Of a stretch of 64,000 nt of DNA, positions 62,785-64,000 are shown piece by piece (within the stretch, counting starts at the first letter, position 1; every line of letters starts with the position of its first letter). Under the pieces are notes generated by a model. It saw nothing but the letters and a program-made list of their open reading frames with translations. It did no database searches and was not told the origin of the DNA. Location: the NCBI GenBank assembly GCA_963773635.1, contig CAVZBW010000005.1, positions 1,116,001-1,180,000 on the forward strand, in the 5' to 3' direction. A program made the translations under genes and the position numbers. The stretch is from CAVZBW01 sp963773635. Lineage in GTDB: Bacteria > Actinomycetota > Acidimicrobiia > Acidimicrobiales > RAAP-2.

Positions 62785-63590
62785 TCAGGAGGAGCGGACC
62801 AAGATGCGACCACACTGCTCACAGGTGACCACCTCGTCGGCGGGCAGACGGCGGATGCGTTCGACCTCCATCGAGGGCAGCGTCAGATGGCACCCGCCGC
62901 AGCGATCACCCACCAAGGGCGCCGCGCCCGTGCCACCGAGCCGCTGCCGTAGCTGCTCGTACCGCTCGGCCAAGGGCGCGGGCAGCAGTGCCGCCGCCGA
63001 CCGTCGTCGAGCCACCAGGGAGTCGAGCTCCTCGTCGAGGTCCGCCTCGGCGGCACGCAACGCCTCGCCGAGCTCCTCGCTCCGCTCCGCGATCGCCCCG
63101 AGACGCCCGCGGAGCGGTCGCAGCTCGCCTTCGAGGGGCTCCTCGGCCTCCATGATCTCGAGCTCTTCGTCCTCCAGCTCCCGGCCGAGCTGCCGGAGAT
63201 GGGCGACCTCGCCGTCCATGGCCTCGAGCTCGCGCCGGGCAGCCCGCGAGCTGCGTACATGCGCTGCTCCACCGCCCGACGACGGTCGTCGGCTGCCTGG
63301 ACCCTCTCCTCGAGCGACCTTCGCCGACCGAGCAGCTCGTCGAGCTGCGCCGCCAGGTCGTCCCCCTCGGCTCGGAGCCGGTTGCGCTCGGTGTCGAGCG
63401 CCGCAAGCTCGGCCCGTTGCTGCAGGGTCTCCCGGCGATGGCGGACCTGGCTCATTTCCGTATCGAGGCCCTGTACGGCGAGCAGTACCGCGAAGACGTC
63501 CCGCCCCTCCTCACCGGGGCCCGGCTCGCCTGGGGACACCGTTTGGCCCGCCCGTTCGGTCGGATCCGCCTGGTCCATTGGGTCCGTCAT
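62785..63590 (-). pseudogene. Coiled-coil C4 zinc-ribbon protein (CdsZ-like), one apparent frameshift
   Basis: Frame one starts at 63590 (MTDPMDQADPTERAGQTV), followed by VFAVLLAVQGLDTEMSQVRH and a long coiled coil to RRRAVEQRMYAA. After 63246-63258 the sense shifts to SSRAARRELEAMDGEVAHLR and runs through another coiled coil to the zinc ribbon CGGCHLTLPSMEVERIR...CEQCGRILV at the end. The join is in ACGCAGCTCGCGG; adding one base (TAC-GGC-AGC-TCG) repairs it. The layout (two-helix hairpin plus C4 ribbon) is that of the YbgI/Nif3-neighbour DUF family. Length about 268 aa. The start overlaps the NUDIX gene by 4 nt. Confidence 0.82.
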
Positions 63591-64000
63591 CGGCCGTCCG
63601 GCCGGTGCTCGACCCTCCACGCTCGGGCACTCGAGAGCGCCACGCGGAGCGCGTCGTCGGCGACCGCCTCGGCGGCCTCCCACTCGAACCAGCGGACCAG
63701 AGGGCTCTCGCCCGGCGGCGGCGACGGATCCTCCGTCCCGGCCAAGAGGAGATAGCGCAGGTCGAGGTGGGTGTGACCAGCGGCCGAGGGATGGACGTCG
63801 ACGTGGATCAGGACCGGCCCCGATGCCGGGTGGCTCAGATCGAGTCCGGTCTCCTCCTCCGACTCGCGCAGGGCGGCATCGCTCGGTGCCTCCCCGCGCT
63901 CGATGTGCCCGCCGGGCTGCAGCCAGCGGTGGAGCCGCCGATGGTGGTGCAGCACCGTGCCCCGCACGCCCGTGACGATCCCCGAACCGGTCAGGTGGAC
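63587..64000 (-). CDS. NUDIX hydrolase (5' end outside the window)
   Basis: 138 codons are present; the frame runs in from beyond 64000, where the first residues read VHLTGSGIVTGVRGTVLHHH. The Nudix box is complete, GGHIERGEAPSDAALRESEE then ETGL (Gx5Ex7REUxEExGU), preceded by the strand RRLHRWLQP. Cleaves a nucleoside-diphosphate-linked substrate, which cannot be named. Its stop overlaps the start of the zinc-ribbon gene by 4 nt. Confidence 0.9.
   Translation of the reverse strand, partial: VHLTGSGIVTGVRGTVLHHHRRLHRWLQPGGHIERGEAPSDAALRESEEETGLDLSHPASGPVLIHVDVHPSAAGHTHLDLRYLLLAGTEDPSPPPGESPLVRWFEWEAAEAVADDALRVALSSARAWRVEHRPDGR

Overview
The window is a high-GC (visibly about 70%) bacterial chromosome segment with few spacers, many GTG/TTG starts and 1-4 nt stop/start overlaps. 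A WhiB regulator, a SepIVA-like coiled-coil gene in the order coaD-sepIVA-DUF177-rpmF-plsX-acpP-rnc-mutM-smc-ftsY, a GTP-type PEP carboxykinase and an erythrin/DUF3501 pair point to Actinomycetota, most likely an Acidimicrobiia-like lineage. The lineage is inferred from gene order and protein style, not from a database search.

Layout. 1-13.5 kb is a minus-strand housekeeping block for chromosome segregation, DNA repair, phospholipid and CoA synthesis and ribosome parts, ending in recG and a FakA-like gene, with rpmB facing the other way. 13.9-22.2 kb carries thiL, pckG, a stand-alone Lrp sensor domain, a CoA-transferase, galK, trpD and whiB. 22.3-24.1 kb is a Fur / erythrin / DUF3501 oxidative-stress cluster. 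24.1-29 kb is a tightly overlapped glycerol-phosphate operon (glpD, an alkyl-DHAP-synthase-like flavoprotein, glpK). 29-34.3 kb holds serB, a ferredoxin reductase, an MBL hydrolase and xseB/xseA, followed by the RNase P RNA gene rnpB (34339-34718).

34.8-45.7 kb is the accessory part: a truncated diiron-type reading frame coupled to plsC and a DUF998 gene, an NTF2-like protein, a PadR gene with an operator palindrome and its membrane partner, a secreted protein with seven Cys-pair/Trp repeats, an ankyrin protein, a sulfatase, and a solo TnpB element with 16-bp inverted ends and an apparently rearranged RuvC active site, followed by two related palindromes and a secreted protein. 45.7-53 kb is membrane and transport: DUF202, a lipid-kinase-like protein, a K+ channel with RCK domain and a UgpBAEC-like ABC importer. 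54-60.5 kb is one overlapped operon (metal-receptor-like protein, Cys-less thiolase, CydD, CydC, NTF2-like protein) behind a structured leader. A haloalkane dehalogenase, DUF2889, a histidine phosphatase, a zinc-ribbon protein and a NUDIX hydrolase close the window.

Eight conserved genes are interrupted by single apparent indels (FakA-like, rpmB, the PadR-linked membrane protein, ankyrin, DAG-kinase-like, cydC, NTF2-like, zinc-ribbon). Seven of the breaks lie in or next to CGCG/GCGC. This looks more like systematic sequence error than gene decay and should be settled before any of them is called a pseudogene. Gene links that run through the window: glpD/glpK with the Ugp-type importer (glycerol phosphate use), and Fur/erythrin/DUF3501 with WhiB (redox).
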